Shown here piece after piece: positions 45,891 to 57,407 of a stretch of DNA of 64,000 nucleotides (the stretch's first letter is position 1; the number at the start of each line of letters is the position of its first letter). Under the pieces are notes generated by a model that had not been told where the DNA came from, ran no database searches, and saw nothing but the letters and a program-made list of their open reading frames with translations. The translations under genes and the position numbers were made by a program. The stretch is from Gnetum montanum (Eukaryota > Streptophyta > Gnetopsida > Gnetales > Gnetaceae), in assembly GCA_015680685.1 (NCBI GenBank), contig MNCI01020848.1, positions 79,767 through 143,766 on the forward strand, in the 5' to 3' direction.

Positions 45891-45954
45891 TCCATTGTTA
45901 TATCATGTATATAATTTGTTACATTGATGGTTGATCCATTGTTATATCATGTAT
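45885..45954. repeat. 44-bp tandem duplication
   Basis: GGTTGATCCATTGTTATATC... occurs at 45885-45910 and again at 45929-45954, in copy C just after the ORF3 remnant. Confidence 0.85.
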
Positions 45955-46123
45955 CTAATTTTTTTATAATTCATTGTAATCACTTGAATGTTTTTGTAGT
46001 ATAGCACTCATAGTTTGTCAAGTTGTCAATTAGTAGTGTCATTTCATACTACTCAAATTTTGTAAATAACTCGATCCCACTTTTGTTTAGTCAAGAATAG
46101 GTTTTTAGTTAGTAATGAGGATA

Positions 46124-46953
46124 TAATGAAATGTGAATAAGTTAGTTGTATTAATGGATACATGTTTATGTAACCATATTGACCCTTGACATATCTTTTA
46201 TTCATTGATGCAATTTAGAATATTGCCTATATAAGTGCACGAACCACCTACATTTATGGCATATTAGGTTATTCTAGGAATGAAGCTCTTGTAGTTTTAT
46301 TCTATAGAAGTTAGAATGTTTCCTCTCTACATGCCTACAGTGTAGATTTAGTTAATTAAATGGAGTTTTATTTAAGTGCATAATGTACCTAGACACCTTT
46401 GTGTGTTGGCACAAAAATTGAAATTGATTCCTTCTATTGCAGCACATGGAATAACACTTAGTTTATTTTCAATACTTTACTTTCTAGCACTTAAAAAATT
46501 ACTATTTTATTCAATAATAGCATGACTATGAACACTTTGATCATAACATATTAACATTTGATAATCCTAGTAGTGGATACTTTGTACACCTAGTAGTAAT
46601 TACTTGGTAACCCAGTAACATTAGTATAAGTTTAGGATGGGAATGGAAAGTGAAAATGGATGGTCCATGCTTTGAATAACTTAAATAATGCCTAAGAAAT
46701 AGTTAGTTAAACCTTAATATTTTAAATCATTTTATTATTTTAATAATAAAAATAAAAATATGTTATATCTCAATTACACCTAGCCATCCTCATTGAGATA
46801 ACACATGTAGTGAGTGGGAAGATAGAGATGAAAACCCTAATGCTTAGTTATCTAGGATATTGAACTAGCTCAAGCCCCATGGAATTTGACTGAATTGTGC
46901 ATGAATGCTTGTGATCTATATGGTTGGGCATAGGGGACTCTTGCTACTCATTA
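46124..46953 (+). repeat. Copy C 3' LTR
   Basis: 830 bp, TAATGAAATGTGAATAAG (family start TGATGAAGTG, decayed) to TACTCATTA. Contains GAAGCTCTTGTAGTTTTATT as in B and the U5 phrase GATCTATATGGTTGGGCATA. The degraded polypurine tract AGTAATGAGGATA precedes it. Confidence 0.82.
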
Positions 46954-46958
46954 AACAT
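46954..46958. repeat. Target site duplication of copy C, right
   Basis: AACAT, against AACAA at 27578-27582. Confidence 0.5.
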
Positions 46959-49900
46959 GTTCTTAGGAAACTTAACTAGAAGAATAATTGAACTAATAGA
47001 TCACTTAACAATTGAGAGATTGAAATAGGTATGTCATTATACAAAAAAAAATATAGCTTTTTTTTTTTTTTGTTTCATGCTCATTTTCTTGTAAGTGAGT
47101 ATTGATAACTTAGATAATTAATAATAGCTAAGGAGGTAGACCAAGTGTGTTGGATAATACTTGAAGAGATGAAAGAGATAAAAAATTTAAGGGATTGACT
47201 CATTAAGAAAAAATTTCTTTAGAGGCTATTGAAAGTGGAGGAAGTGAAGGATTTATATGAGGATTTTGGGAAATGTTTTAATGAGTTACAATTTAAGGAA
47301 ACAATAAAGGTGCATAATAGATTGCCTAGAAATAAAATAAAATATGGAAACTAGAGGAAAATATGCTATAGGGGGATTTCTATTTTTAGGGAATAAGAAT
47401 GTAGAGTCATGGTGAAAAAGTGAATTAGTGTTTTTGAAATTGTTACCAAGAAAGAGATTATAAGGCAAGAAAGTAGAATGTCCAATACCATAGCTAATGG
47501 ATAGATTTGGAATATACTTAGGGATAGAATTTGGGTTAGATATGACTAGTTGTCTTGGTTGATGAATTTAGTGAATATGATGAGTTGAGGACTGAGAAAG
47601 AGGATGTTGGATCTAGGGAACAACTATGGACATGGGTGGAATAGGTGGGACTACCTCATCATCATCAGTCACACTAATCCCTTCGTTGTTTGAGTGATCA
47701 TGATTTATGGTGATATCACATGTCACCATGATGTTTAGCTGACCCATAGAATTATCTAAATAGGGTGAAGGGTCTTCATTATGAGCCATCATATGTTGTA
47801 TTTCCTCTTAAGTAACTAGATATTCTACTAGATATTTACTTTTCTTCTCAATCACCTAAATAGGATAATTAACATTTGGAAGAAATGGTTCCAAACCATG
47901 TTCCTCTTTATATTTTTTTCCATTAGCTTAAGTTCTAATTCAAATAATTCAATACTTATTCATGTTTCGTACACATTATATTGTAATCATGTTCTTGCAT
48001 GATGTCTAAGAATATTGATGTCTTTCTTATTTGCATAAATTTTTGTGCCTTCATATGATAAGCAAAGTTAATTTTTTTTTCTAGCCATGATGACTATAAT
48101 TTATGATGATGGTGATGAACAAATGTGATCTTTCATGAATTCCATGAGTTATATTAATCCTAATTAGGAAACTTGAAAAAAGTTAAGATGTTAAAAGGTG
48201 ATCAATAAACATTAAAAATATTTTTAAATTGAATCATTCATAGCTTGAATATTTTTTCATTGTAAGATGCTTCAAATCATACTAGATTTATCATTAGTTG
48301 CAATTGATTTCTCAAGGGTTAAAGAGAGAATGAATAGCATTATAGTTAAGAACTAGTTGAGATATGGGTAATGGTTATTTTTTAGGAAAAAGCAGCTAGT
48401 TGTAGGAAAAAAATGATAAAATTGAAGTAATAATAAATTAAAATATGATAGGTAATGCTAATGTCCATGATAAAACTAAAAAGAGATAAATAAAAAAGAA
48501 TTGAATAAATTGACTCATTCAATAGATAAAGAATACTTAGGAGGAATCTAATGTACCTAATTATTAATGGGTCCTCCTAGTATAAAATTATTGTAGCAAA
48601 AATATTTCATGAAATAACTCATGCAACACTCATGCCCTCTAGGGAGATTAACATGATGGTCATAGATAATTTGATTACATTTCAATAAAAATTTAAAACT
48701 ACTAATAACTTGGTCCTTTGCTTCTCAAAATTGAATACAGACTTAGAGGGTCATGCAACATGAAGATAGATATAAGATATTGTAGAGAAATCTATATAAC
48801 ACAATTACATGATATGAATAATATATTGCTACAACAATGATAAAATAAAGAAAAATATCTAAGGTTCAAAAGATAGAAAGACAAATTTAGATTAACTATT
48901 GTAAAATTGCTAGTCTAAGGTTCAAAATATAGAAATATAAATTTAGATTAAATGTTGTAAAAGTATTAGCTAGTAGTTATGATGCAATTATGATAAAATA
49001 AAATAAGAAAGAAGAGTTGTCAAGAAAATGTGGGTAAATAAGAGAAAATAAAAAATAAAATGGTAAAGAGGAAAATTTAAAATGAAAATACAAGGGAATT
49101 GATATGTTAAAGGACAAAAATCCAAACTTTAGATGGCTTGATTCTAGAGGAAACTTGAGTTGTGAATCTTCTTACCAATCCCACAAATGATTTTCTATAT
49201 TATACAGGATCATTAGATGCTAATGAAAAATTACTAAAGAAATGGAGAAACATGCAAGTGGCATCACTAATGGTGACATGGTATCAATGAATTAGAATTA
49301 TTGAAGTTGTAAAATTCTAAATGAAACCTAGAATAAGGTAGAAAATATCAACAAATTACAACTCTTTACTGATGATAAAGCAATAGAAATGATGATAGAA
49401 ATTACATGTACAAGATGATAGAAAGGATGATATAAATTACATGTATGAGATGATTAAATATCAAAAAATACAAAATGAGTATTATAGCTAGGTATTTACA
49501 AACCAAAAATTACCTCAAGATTTGTGAAATGATTCTAATATTAAAGATGATCTTGAAAATCACTAGATGTTTGTTTTTTTATGCTAACACAGAAAGTGAT
49601 GTTGACTAAGATGTATGACATCACTTCTAGCATCACTTGAAGAAAATTTATAAAAATCGATGAAAATTGTTATGCTAACACTTGTAGTAATGTTCAAACT
49701 GATGTATGGCATTACTAGTAGCATCAAGAATAAAACAACCTAATGAAAAATTACTGAAAGAGGATTAAAAATTCCTTTTATGAGTTAAAAAAGCTTAAAC
49801 CAAATAAAGTCATATAGAAAGAGTACCCAAGCTTCTTAGTAGCTAAGAATAATGAAAAAATGAGCATACCACATGATAGACTATGTTGTAATCGATAGAC

Positions 49901-50012
49901 AAGCAAGGTGGAATGTCTAGAGTAGTTACCATAATTGTAAGTCACTATCTTTTGAATTACACTCATAGTAGACTTAGGTTATATGTTTAAGTATGATTAA
50001 AATATATAATGA
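46959..50012. other. About 3 kb of AT-rich DNA without identifiable gene
   Basis: No domain, LTR terminus or RNA gene recognised. Near 49580-49720 two related phrases occur (TGCTAACACAGAAAGTGATGTT and TGCTAACACTTGTAGTAATGTT, each followed by a GTATGRCATBACT phrase), a weak local duplication of about 95 bp. Confidence 0.45.
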
Positions 50013-50490
50013 TGTTAAAGGTGATTGAAGAAAAATTTACCTTGATTTTCTTCATCCAACTTACATTTCCCATTATTATTTTCTATTTTTTTCTACTATC
50101 AATTTTTATTTTTATTTTTATGATCATCCATCCAATTAATATTTCTTTTGTTAATCATGCTAATTTTCTTGGTCAAAAATAAATTTTAATATTCCATGAA
50201 TTATGAGTTTATTTTTGGAACTTAATGCAATATATAAGATACTTAAATGAAGCATCCTTGATATGGAAATTTCTAGTGTATAAGCTTCAAAAACAATCTT
50301 CCCTACAAGTTATATATTCTCCTAAAGCTTTAATCTTTTGGAGTTGTGCTACTACTAGTGGTCCAAGAATTGATTTTTGCTAGGTTTTTCACCTTGAATG
50401 TTTCCCCCAAGATAACTCTCTATTTTTCAAATTTTTACAATGTTTTTTATTTTATTAAAAATTTAAATATATGTGAAGAGAAATAAAAAG
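50013..50490 (+). repeat. Element G 5' LTR
   Basis: Begins TGTTAAAGGTGATTGAAG. It shares with 55014-55444 the blocks TTCTTCATCCAAC, GGGTTTATTTTTGGAACYYAA (approximately), ATATATAAG and CATCTTTTGGAGYT. The 3' boundary is approximate. A weak primer-site-like TGGCATTGAAG follows at 50492. Confidence 0.8.
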
Positions 50491-50619
50491 TTGGCATTGA
50501 AGAAAAAATCCACATAAAATGGTTGTTTTGTCTCTAAGTGATTACAAGATAATCAGGACCAACCCTTAAATAAATATTAATATTGAAAAATTCAATAGGT
50601 CTAATTATGAGTCATCAAA

Positions 50620-51290
50620 GATCAAGATGGATGATCTCTTGATTGAAAAAGATTATCATAGTAAAATTTTAAGAATGAAGCATAATAAAATGTTTGATAA
50701 TGAATGGAAAATGCTAAACCTAAGAGTGATAAGTATGCTTGTTTGTCTTTTAAAAATGGTATTACTTAATGTTTCCATTGTTTCTTTTGCTAAAGATTTG
50801 TGAGATAAACTGTAAGCTCTATATTAATGAAGTCCCTAACAAATAAGTTATTTGAAAAGAAATGATTATATAAATATAAAGCTATTGAAAGTATAGTCAT
50901 TATAGAGCACCTAAATACCTTCAATATGTAGGTTCATCAGTTGCAATCTATGTGGGTGCAAATGTATGAAGAACATTAGTGCATCACATTTCTCAACACA
51001 TTTATAGAATCATGAGATACCTTTGTGATGGTTGTGAGCAATACATCTACTAGATCTAATCTTGATAATTTTCTTGATCAATTATTGTCAAAGGAAGCAA
51101 GATGGAAAAATTACTCAAAATATTGTGTTACTTATTAAAAAAGAATCAAAGCCAAAATATATTAAGAGGCATTAATTCAAGAATAACCCTCAAAAGGTTG
51201 TAAAGAGGGCACATAAAAAAAGCATGTAAAGCCCCTCTTATAAAGATGAGTCCATATAGAATAATGTATTAAAAAATAATAAAGCCCATC
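50620..51290 (+). pseudogene. gag: Element G gag (copia type), decayed
   Basis: Short blocks match copia gag proteins of the UBN2 family: EWKMLNLRVISMLVCLL, FAKDL-stop-DKL-stop-ALY, ISYLKRNDY, and later HHFSTHL-like and QRKQDGK segments in shifted frames. No clear zinc knuckle remains. Confidence 0.65.
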
Positions 51291-52740
51291 TAGCTTGAGA
51301 GGAAGATTTGTATGTTATTTTCTCTTCTGATAATGTTGATATATATTCATGGTATGTCACTTGGATGCATCTCATCATTACACTTCACATGTAAATTGGT
51401 TTAGTAAGTATATATCTTCTGATATCGGAATAGTAAGATTGGAAAATCAGGGTTTATGTAAAGTTTTAGGTTATTAAAAACTTAAAATTTAGTTTAATGA
51501 TGTAATGATTAAATCTATTCCCAATGTACATCATGTTCTAGTACTTATTAAAAACTTTTTGTTTATAAGTGAATTGGAAGATGCAAGATTAATTGTTATC
51601 TTTATAGGTAGAAAATGTTATATACTGCATGGTACATCTCCTTTAGCTTCTAGATTAAAAATAGGCAAGTTATAAATTAGAAGCTAAGACATTAAAAAAA
51701 TTAAGTGCATTTGTCATTAATGATTTGAATTCGAGTATGGATTTTTGCACAAATGAATTGAAAATCTTGATGAAAAAGGGCTTAAGAAACTTTTTAAGCA
51801 AGGTAAAAATAAGCTTTCAAAAGATTCCTTACATTTTTTCCATTATTCTCTAGATGATAAACAAAGCCATCACAAGTTTCAAAAAGGTACTAATAAGACA
51901 CTTTAGATATTAAAAATAATGCTAAGTAATTTATATGAGCTAGTTAAGGATATTAAAATAAGTTCTCTTCGAGGTGTTATGTATTGTGTTTCTTTTATTG
52001 ATGATTTTTATAGATAGAGCTGAATTTATTTATTAATACATAAATTTAAGATGTTTGGAAAATTTAAAGATTTCAAAGCTCTTATTGAGAATTATTCTAG
52101 GAATAAATTTAATATTATTAGAACTTACAATGGTGGTGAATTTTTCTTTAATGAATTTTTATATAGAGAACAAGGTATTCAAAGGCAAAAGAATATTCAA
52201 GGAATTCTAAAAAAAATGAAGTAGTAGAGTACTTCAATCAAACATTGATGGAACATGCTAGGTGTATGCATAGTAAATCTAGCCTTCACAAGCATTTATG
52301 TGGTAAAGAACTAATGATTTCTTGTTATCTTATTAATAGATCTCCTTCATTAGTGCTTAATGGGAAAAAACTAGAGAAAGTTTGGATCAGTAAATTCATT
52401 AATTTAAATTATTTATAAATATTTGGTTGTGAAACCTATGTACATGTTCCAAAATTTGATAAGTCCAAATTATACTCTAAGTCTATCGAATGTGTTTTTC
52501 TTAGCTATGGACATGATGTCAAAGTTGACAAGTTATGTAAGCAAAAAACTAAAAGGGTTATTTATAGTCAAGATGTCATCTACATAGAAAAATGTGGGTC
52601 TATAAAAGAGGAATCTTTAAATGCTAAAGCTTCTTCAAATAATGTAACGCCTATGTATGTACCCATTGAAATTAATAATGAAATTCTTAAGGGTCATCCT
52701 TCCTCCATCAGGGATATTACCCCTAGTTAACATGATGGTG
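51291..52740 (+). pseudogene. Element G pre-integrase and integrase region, decayed
   Basis: Pre-integrase part: LENQGLCKVLGY, NVHHVLVLIKNFLFISELED, KCYILHGTSPLASRLK, and then KGLKNFFKQGKNKLSKDS. Integrase core: GVMYCVSFIDDFYR, and RTYNGGEFFFNEF, in which the usual catalytic Asp before NGGEF is Tyr (TAC 52126-52128). A C-terminal part follows (VYGCETYVHVP-like, SKSIECVFLSYGHD) with stops. Confidence 0.75.
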
Positions 52741-53290
52741 ATAGTATGGTAGATAATGAGGAACCACATGAAGAGAGAGAAAATATTTTAAGTAAACAAA
52801 AAAGTAAAGATGAGAAATTAAGACATTTAACACATATAAGAAGATTATCATCACATCTAGAGGAATATGTATTAGTTACCAAAAATGATGAACCATCAAC
52901 ATATGATGAGGCATATTCATTTATGCAAAACACAAAATAGAAATAAGTAATAGAAGCTAAAATGTCATCAATTCATAAGAGTAAAATTTGAAAATTCATT
53001 TAGCTTCTACTAGATAGAAAATCCATTGGAATAAATGGGTGTACAAAGTAAAATTTAGAAATCAATATAAGAAGTAACTTATAGATAAAGAATATTCTCA
53101 TAAAAAGGAAATTGATTATGATGCAATCTTTTCTCCAGTAATTAAATTAACATCCATAAGATCAATGTTGCCCTTCATAGCTATTTATGATCTTAAAGTT
53201 TAATAAATATATGTGGAAACAACATTCCTCAATGGTAATCTTAAGGAAGAAATATATATGGTTCAACCTAAAGGGTAAAAGGAACAGAGC
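52741..53290 (+). pseudogene. Element G reverse transcriptase, N-terminal part
   Basis: Linker (open 52746-52940, ending EPSTYDEAYSFMQNTK), then copia RT blocks: KEYSHKKEIDYDAIFSPVIK, LTSIRSMLPFIAIYDLKV, and VETTFLNGNLKEEIYMVQPK. The frame is then lost and the domain is split by the minus-strand insert. Confidence 0.82.
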
Positions 53291-53399
53291 ATATGGTGTG
53301 TCTATTATTGAAATAAAATGAAGCTTTCTTACATCCAAAGACCTATAGAATCTATTTGACATATATTACATTTTTATGAAAAATAAAGATAGACTATAC

Positions 53400-53990
53400 A
53401 AATTGACCAAGCACCAATGGGGATATCAAAAATAAATTATGTAGCCTTTTTGCTATAACATTATAATGTTGTCTCAAATTAGTAATCATAACACAAGAAA
53501 GAAACATATGTAACTCATCTTCAAGGGCTCCTAATCTACACAACCTACAAATGTAGGGAAGTTGAATCCACCTTTTAGCTTTAATTCTAAGAAGATAACT
53601 TAAGTGAAGCTTTCTAATAGCATTCTAATACTTGATGGGAACAAAAGCTGAGAGATATTGAGCTTCTACATCTAGTTTATTAGATCTAATATGGTATAAA
53701 TAAAATTACCTCTTGCCTTCCACATTAGCCCACGTCTATGTTGAAACCTTCTACTTAACTAGTTGGTGAATATGCTTAGGATTGCATGTCCTCATAAGAG
53801 ATATTCCATTTTCTTAATAATTACATCCCCTAAAAATACCAACCATTGTCTCATGAATCCTCAAACTATTTTAGAGAATAGAAATAAGTAATATATTCTC
53901 AAACAAGTACTAATAATGTGGAATAAAAAATTTAATGACCACATGATATACCTTGGCTTCATTCAAAGTGTATAAGACAACTATCTGTAT
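53400..53990 (-). mobile_element. LINE-like fragment (RT zinc-binding tail) inside element G
   Basis: On the minus strand at 53610-53480 a frame reads KLHLSYLLRIKAKRW, then PYICRLCRLGALEDELHMF and LSC. This resembles the Cys/His zinc-binding segment after non-LTR reverse transcriptases (zf-RVT-like: C-X2-C...H...C). It sits exactly where the copia RT loses homology, in the opposite orientation. Family assignment is by motif only; ends and target duplication were not resolved. Confidence 0.5.
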
Positions 53991-53994
53991 GTTA

Positions 53995-54990
53995 TAAATA
54001 TAAGTAAAAAATACATTCTTTTGTTGCTTTATGTCAATGAAATTCTAATAGTAGGAAACGAGATACATAATATTCATTAGCTAAAACTTCATCTATCTTC
54101 TCAATTTGGGATGAAGGATCTTGATGCTATAGAAAAGATTTTGAGCATGAAAATTAAAAGATACAAGATAGATAAAAGAAGTTATCTTGGAAAATTTTCA
54201 TATGTTGAAAATATATTTAAAAAGTTTAATATGAAAGATTGCAAGCCTATGGCTATACCTTGTAAAACTAGTATTAAACATTCAATCGAATAATGCCCAA
54301 AGATAAAGAAGATAAAGAGCTTATAACTAAAATTCCATATTCTAGTACTATTGGTAGTTTAATGTATACAACGGTCTCTACTAGACATAATATTACTTAT
54401 ATTTTTGGAAAAATTAAGTAGGTATATGTCTAATCTAGGGAAGCAACACTAGATTATGATGAAGAAAGGCTTTCGAAATCTTCATGGTACTCCAAACTAT
54501 GGGATTTATTATAAGAATAATTCCATTGAACATCATGGTTTTGTTTATGTAGATTAGGAAAATGATTTTGGTAGTGAAAAATCTACTGGTGGATAATTGT
54601 TTAATCTCTTTGGTGGTGCTATTTCTTGGAAAAGTTAGAAACAATCTTATATTGCTTAGTCTACCACTAATATGTTACTACTAACTTAGGATGCAAATAG
54701 GATATATCACTTCAAAGGCTAATAGTTGAGCTTGGCATCACCCAAACTCCTATAAATATTAGTTGTGATAGTTAAAGTACTATTAGCATATTCAGGAACC
54801 CAATTTTTATCACCATAAATAGAAGGAAATTAAAAATCAAAGGATTCTTCTAGAGAAGTTATTTATAAAATTAAATCTTGTAAACATACTTACTAAGTCA
54901 ATACTTGCTGAAAAATTTCCTTGATGTTGATTAGTAGTTGATCTTCTTCAAATCTAATTTCTTAAAATAGTTTAGATTGGTCTTCAAAGA
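53995..54990 (+). pseudogene. Element G RT C-terminus and RNase H
   Basis: The RT catalytic box reads YVNE at 54030-54041, where copia elements have YVDD. Then GMKDLDAIEKILSMKIKRYK, FNMKDCKPMAIPC, a decayed LMYTT..TRHNI section, and RNase H parts (YGIYYKNNSIEHHGFVYVD, DFGSEKSTGG, GGAISWKS). Stops are mostly TAG/TAA. The rest to about 54990 is a decayed tail before the LTR. Confidence 0.82.
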
Positions 54991-55013
54991 AACTTTACCT
55001 TTATAAGAAGAAT

Positions 55014-55444
55014 TGTAAAGGTGGTTGAAGGCAAATTTGCCTTTATATTCTTCATCCAACATCATTTCCTTGATTTTCTTTACTAATATTTTCTAGCATC
55101 ATTTTTCTATTTTTATTTGGATGATCATCTAATCCATATTTCTTTTATTAGTCATGTCAAAAATAAAATTTGATATCCCATGGATTTTGGGTTTATTTTT
55201 GGAACCCAAGGAAATATATAAGAAGCTTAAAGGAAGAATCCTTGGGATGAAAATCACCATGTATGAGCTCAAAAAAATAATTACCTTTGGAAGTTGGAAA
55301 TTCTTTCTAAGATTTCATCTTTTGGAGCTCTACTACTACTAATGGTATTATAGTTTTTCACATTGAAGGGGTTTTCCAGGGCAGCTCTATGTCTTTTAAA
55401 TTTTTGCATGTTTTTTATTTTATTAAAACTTTAATTATGTATGA
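55014..55444 (+). repeat. Element G 3' LTR
   Basis: TGTAAAGGTGGTTGAAGGC... with TATATAAG near 55217. It pairs with 50013-50490. Its end is cut by a single N at 55445. Confidence 0.78.
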
Positions 55445-55445
55445 N

Positions 55446-56759
55446 GCATTTTACTTTATTGCAGTTGATTACTAATTTAGATAATGAAGTTATTTACATG
55501 TTTTGAGCATATTAGTTATGGTAGAATAACTATGTTGAGATCTTAAGCATTAACTAAAATCAACTTGACAATTCTAGAAGTAAACTAACTTGGTTTATCT
55601 TGTAGTTAGTTAGCCTAGTGGCCTAACAATTAATTTATGAATCCAAGAACATACCAAAAGGTTGATGAAGTTGATGCTTATTTCTCTAGGATAGTTTAGG
55701 ATTACTTTATATTTTTATTAATAACTATTTTCANATGTCATAACTTAGTATCACTTAAAAACTTAGTAACATAACATGTAGCCATGTAAGATTCAAGTGG
55801 GAAATGTTGAGTTATAAAGTCCTATGTGGACTATATATCTTGCAGTGTACCTATATTTCAATTATTTCTCTAGGGGTACTTTGGATGAAAAGAAAAAGAA
55901 TAATATGCTTTATGTTCTTAGATTATCTTTTTATACTTTATGCTTTGTTGGCATCAATTCCAATCTTGGATGAGAAAGAATAGTTATTGCTAGGTTGATA
56001 GCTTGTTATAAAATCATGCTAAATCTCATGGATAATTTTATTTTTTCAAATTTTGCAAATGCTAAGGAATTTTCTTGATGTGATGCACAATAGTCATAGG
56101 GCTTATTACTATAGAAATAAAGGAAAAAATTTGAACTCTTTATAAAGGTGAATAATGAAAGAGAACTTATGTAGTCAATCCTATTTTGTTAGGACAAGGC
56201 TAGAATGATGATGCTTTACTTAAATTTTATAAAACTATCATGTTGACTAAATATCCTCTAGGAACATATAGTGCTAGAGTTTCACACTCTAACAACTTTT
56301 TCTCTCCTTTCCCCTCCTACACCTTCCTCTAAGGATAGAAAAATGATAAAATAATTCTAGTGAAATCCAATTAAGACCCTACCAAAATATTATAAATAAG
56401 CACATATTATCTATTAATGGTATCTCTTTTTCTTTGACTCTTTTTAGCTTAACAAATCCATTCCTCCTAAAAAACTCATATCTCTAGTTCATCCATTTTA
56501 GTATCTTTCTTTTTTCTATTTCAAAGAGTGAGAGGATCTATACATTATTATAGTATATGAATGCAAGATTATAAAAATGGTAGATCAAAGTTGTTATAGG
56601 AAAAATGTTGTTGAATAATCAAGTTAACAACTTATATGCCAACATTTTAGACATAGGAACATGACAATAAATTTAGTAGTGTGTATACGTTGCTCTCATG
56701 TTAAGGATCATGTCACCTACTTGAGGTGTGTTAGAACTAGAACTAGATGGCTACATATA
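55446..56759. other. AT-rich flank with single-N gaps, no gene
   Basis: Single Ns at 55445 and 55734. The segment 55805-55890 (GTTATAAAGTCCTATGTGG...GTACCTATATTTCAATTATT) resembles 63260-63320. Nothing else recognised. Confidence 0.45.
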
Positions 56760-57257
56760 TCTTCTATGATGTTCATGTTATATTATTTCATCTTGATTCA
56801 TGTTTCTAATTTTATATTATTTTTACCTTGTAATGATTCATGCATATGACATTTGGTAATCCTAGCACTGCTTAATGCTTGGTAACCTAGCATTATTATG
56901 CATGTTCAAGATGTGTGCAACAAGTGGGACTATATACTTATGTTAGGACTAATTGAATTGTAGTTAGCTCATTAGATTAAAAGTAGGTATTAAATTACTT
57001 TATCCTCCATCTTGTTTATTTAAGCACCAAAACCATAATATATAAAATGACAAAAATCACTTGCCTCAATTACACTTAAACCATACCCCTGAGCTTCACA
57101 AGTGTAGTTGGGAAGACAACAAACATCCTAAACATAAAGCTTACTTCCTAGGGAACTAGTGCATCAGAAACTATAGAGTCCACAAAATTTGACTGGATCA
57201 TGCATGAACGCTCTGTGATTTGTATGGTTGGGCATAGAAGTACCTCATCGCTCATCA
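56760..57257 (+). repeat. Copy D 5' LTR, 3' portion
   Basis: The U5-like half is clear: GGTAATCCTAGCACTGC, GCTTCACAAGTGTAGTTGGGA, GATTTGTATGGTTGGGCATA, ending CGCTCATCA. U3 and TATA were not found upstream, so the start given is approximate. Confidence 0.6.
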
Positions 57258-57258
57258 T

Positions 57259-57277
57259 TGGCACCATTTCTGGGGAC
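57259..57277 (+). other. Copy D primer binding site
   Basis: TGGCACCATTTCTGGGGAC, two bases after the LTR end; the same tRNA-Asp-type site as 9860 with different decayed positions. Confidence 0.75.
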
Positions 57278-57407
57278 TCTATTTGTTGAAATGTGTAGTA
57301 TCTAGGATTTGTGAATATCACTAATATTGTTGGATGAACCCCCAACATCGACATCATTCTCAATTATACAATTACAAAAGCACACTAATTATTTTGTTTG
57401 TTACAAA

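Larger units (their letters stand above)
27583..46953 (+). mobile_element. Copy C: old Ty3/gypsy element of the same family, interrupted by copia element E
   Basis: 5' LTR (27583-28163, internally deleted), primer site (28165), gag-pol (28306 to about 34450), spacer (to 36002), element E (36003-44500 with its duplication), spacer remainder, shortened ORF3 (44951-45890), degraded polypurine tract and 3' LTR (46124-46953). It is more AT-rich and has denser stop codons than copy B, so it is older. The order of parts is the same as in B, which supports ORF3 being an ancestral part of the family. Confidence 0.85.
50013..55444 (+). mobile_element. Element G: Ty1/copia retrotransposon, decayed
   Basis: LTR pair (50013 to about 50490, and 55014 to about 55444, the latter ending at an N). 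Between them the copia domain order is visible: gag, pre-integrase/integrase, reverse transcriptase and RNase H, with integrase before RT as in copia. Every part carries stops and frameshifts. A minus-strand LINE-like fragment interrupts RT at about 53400-53990. Confidence 0.85.
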
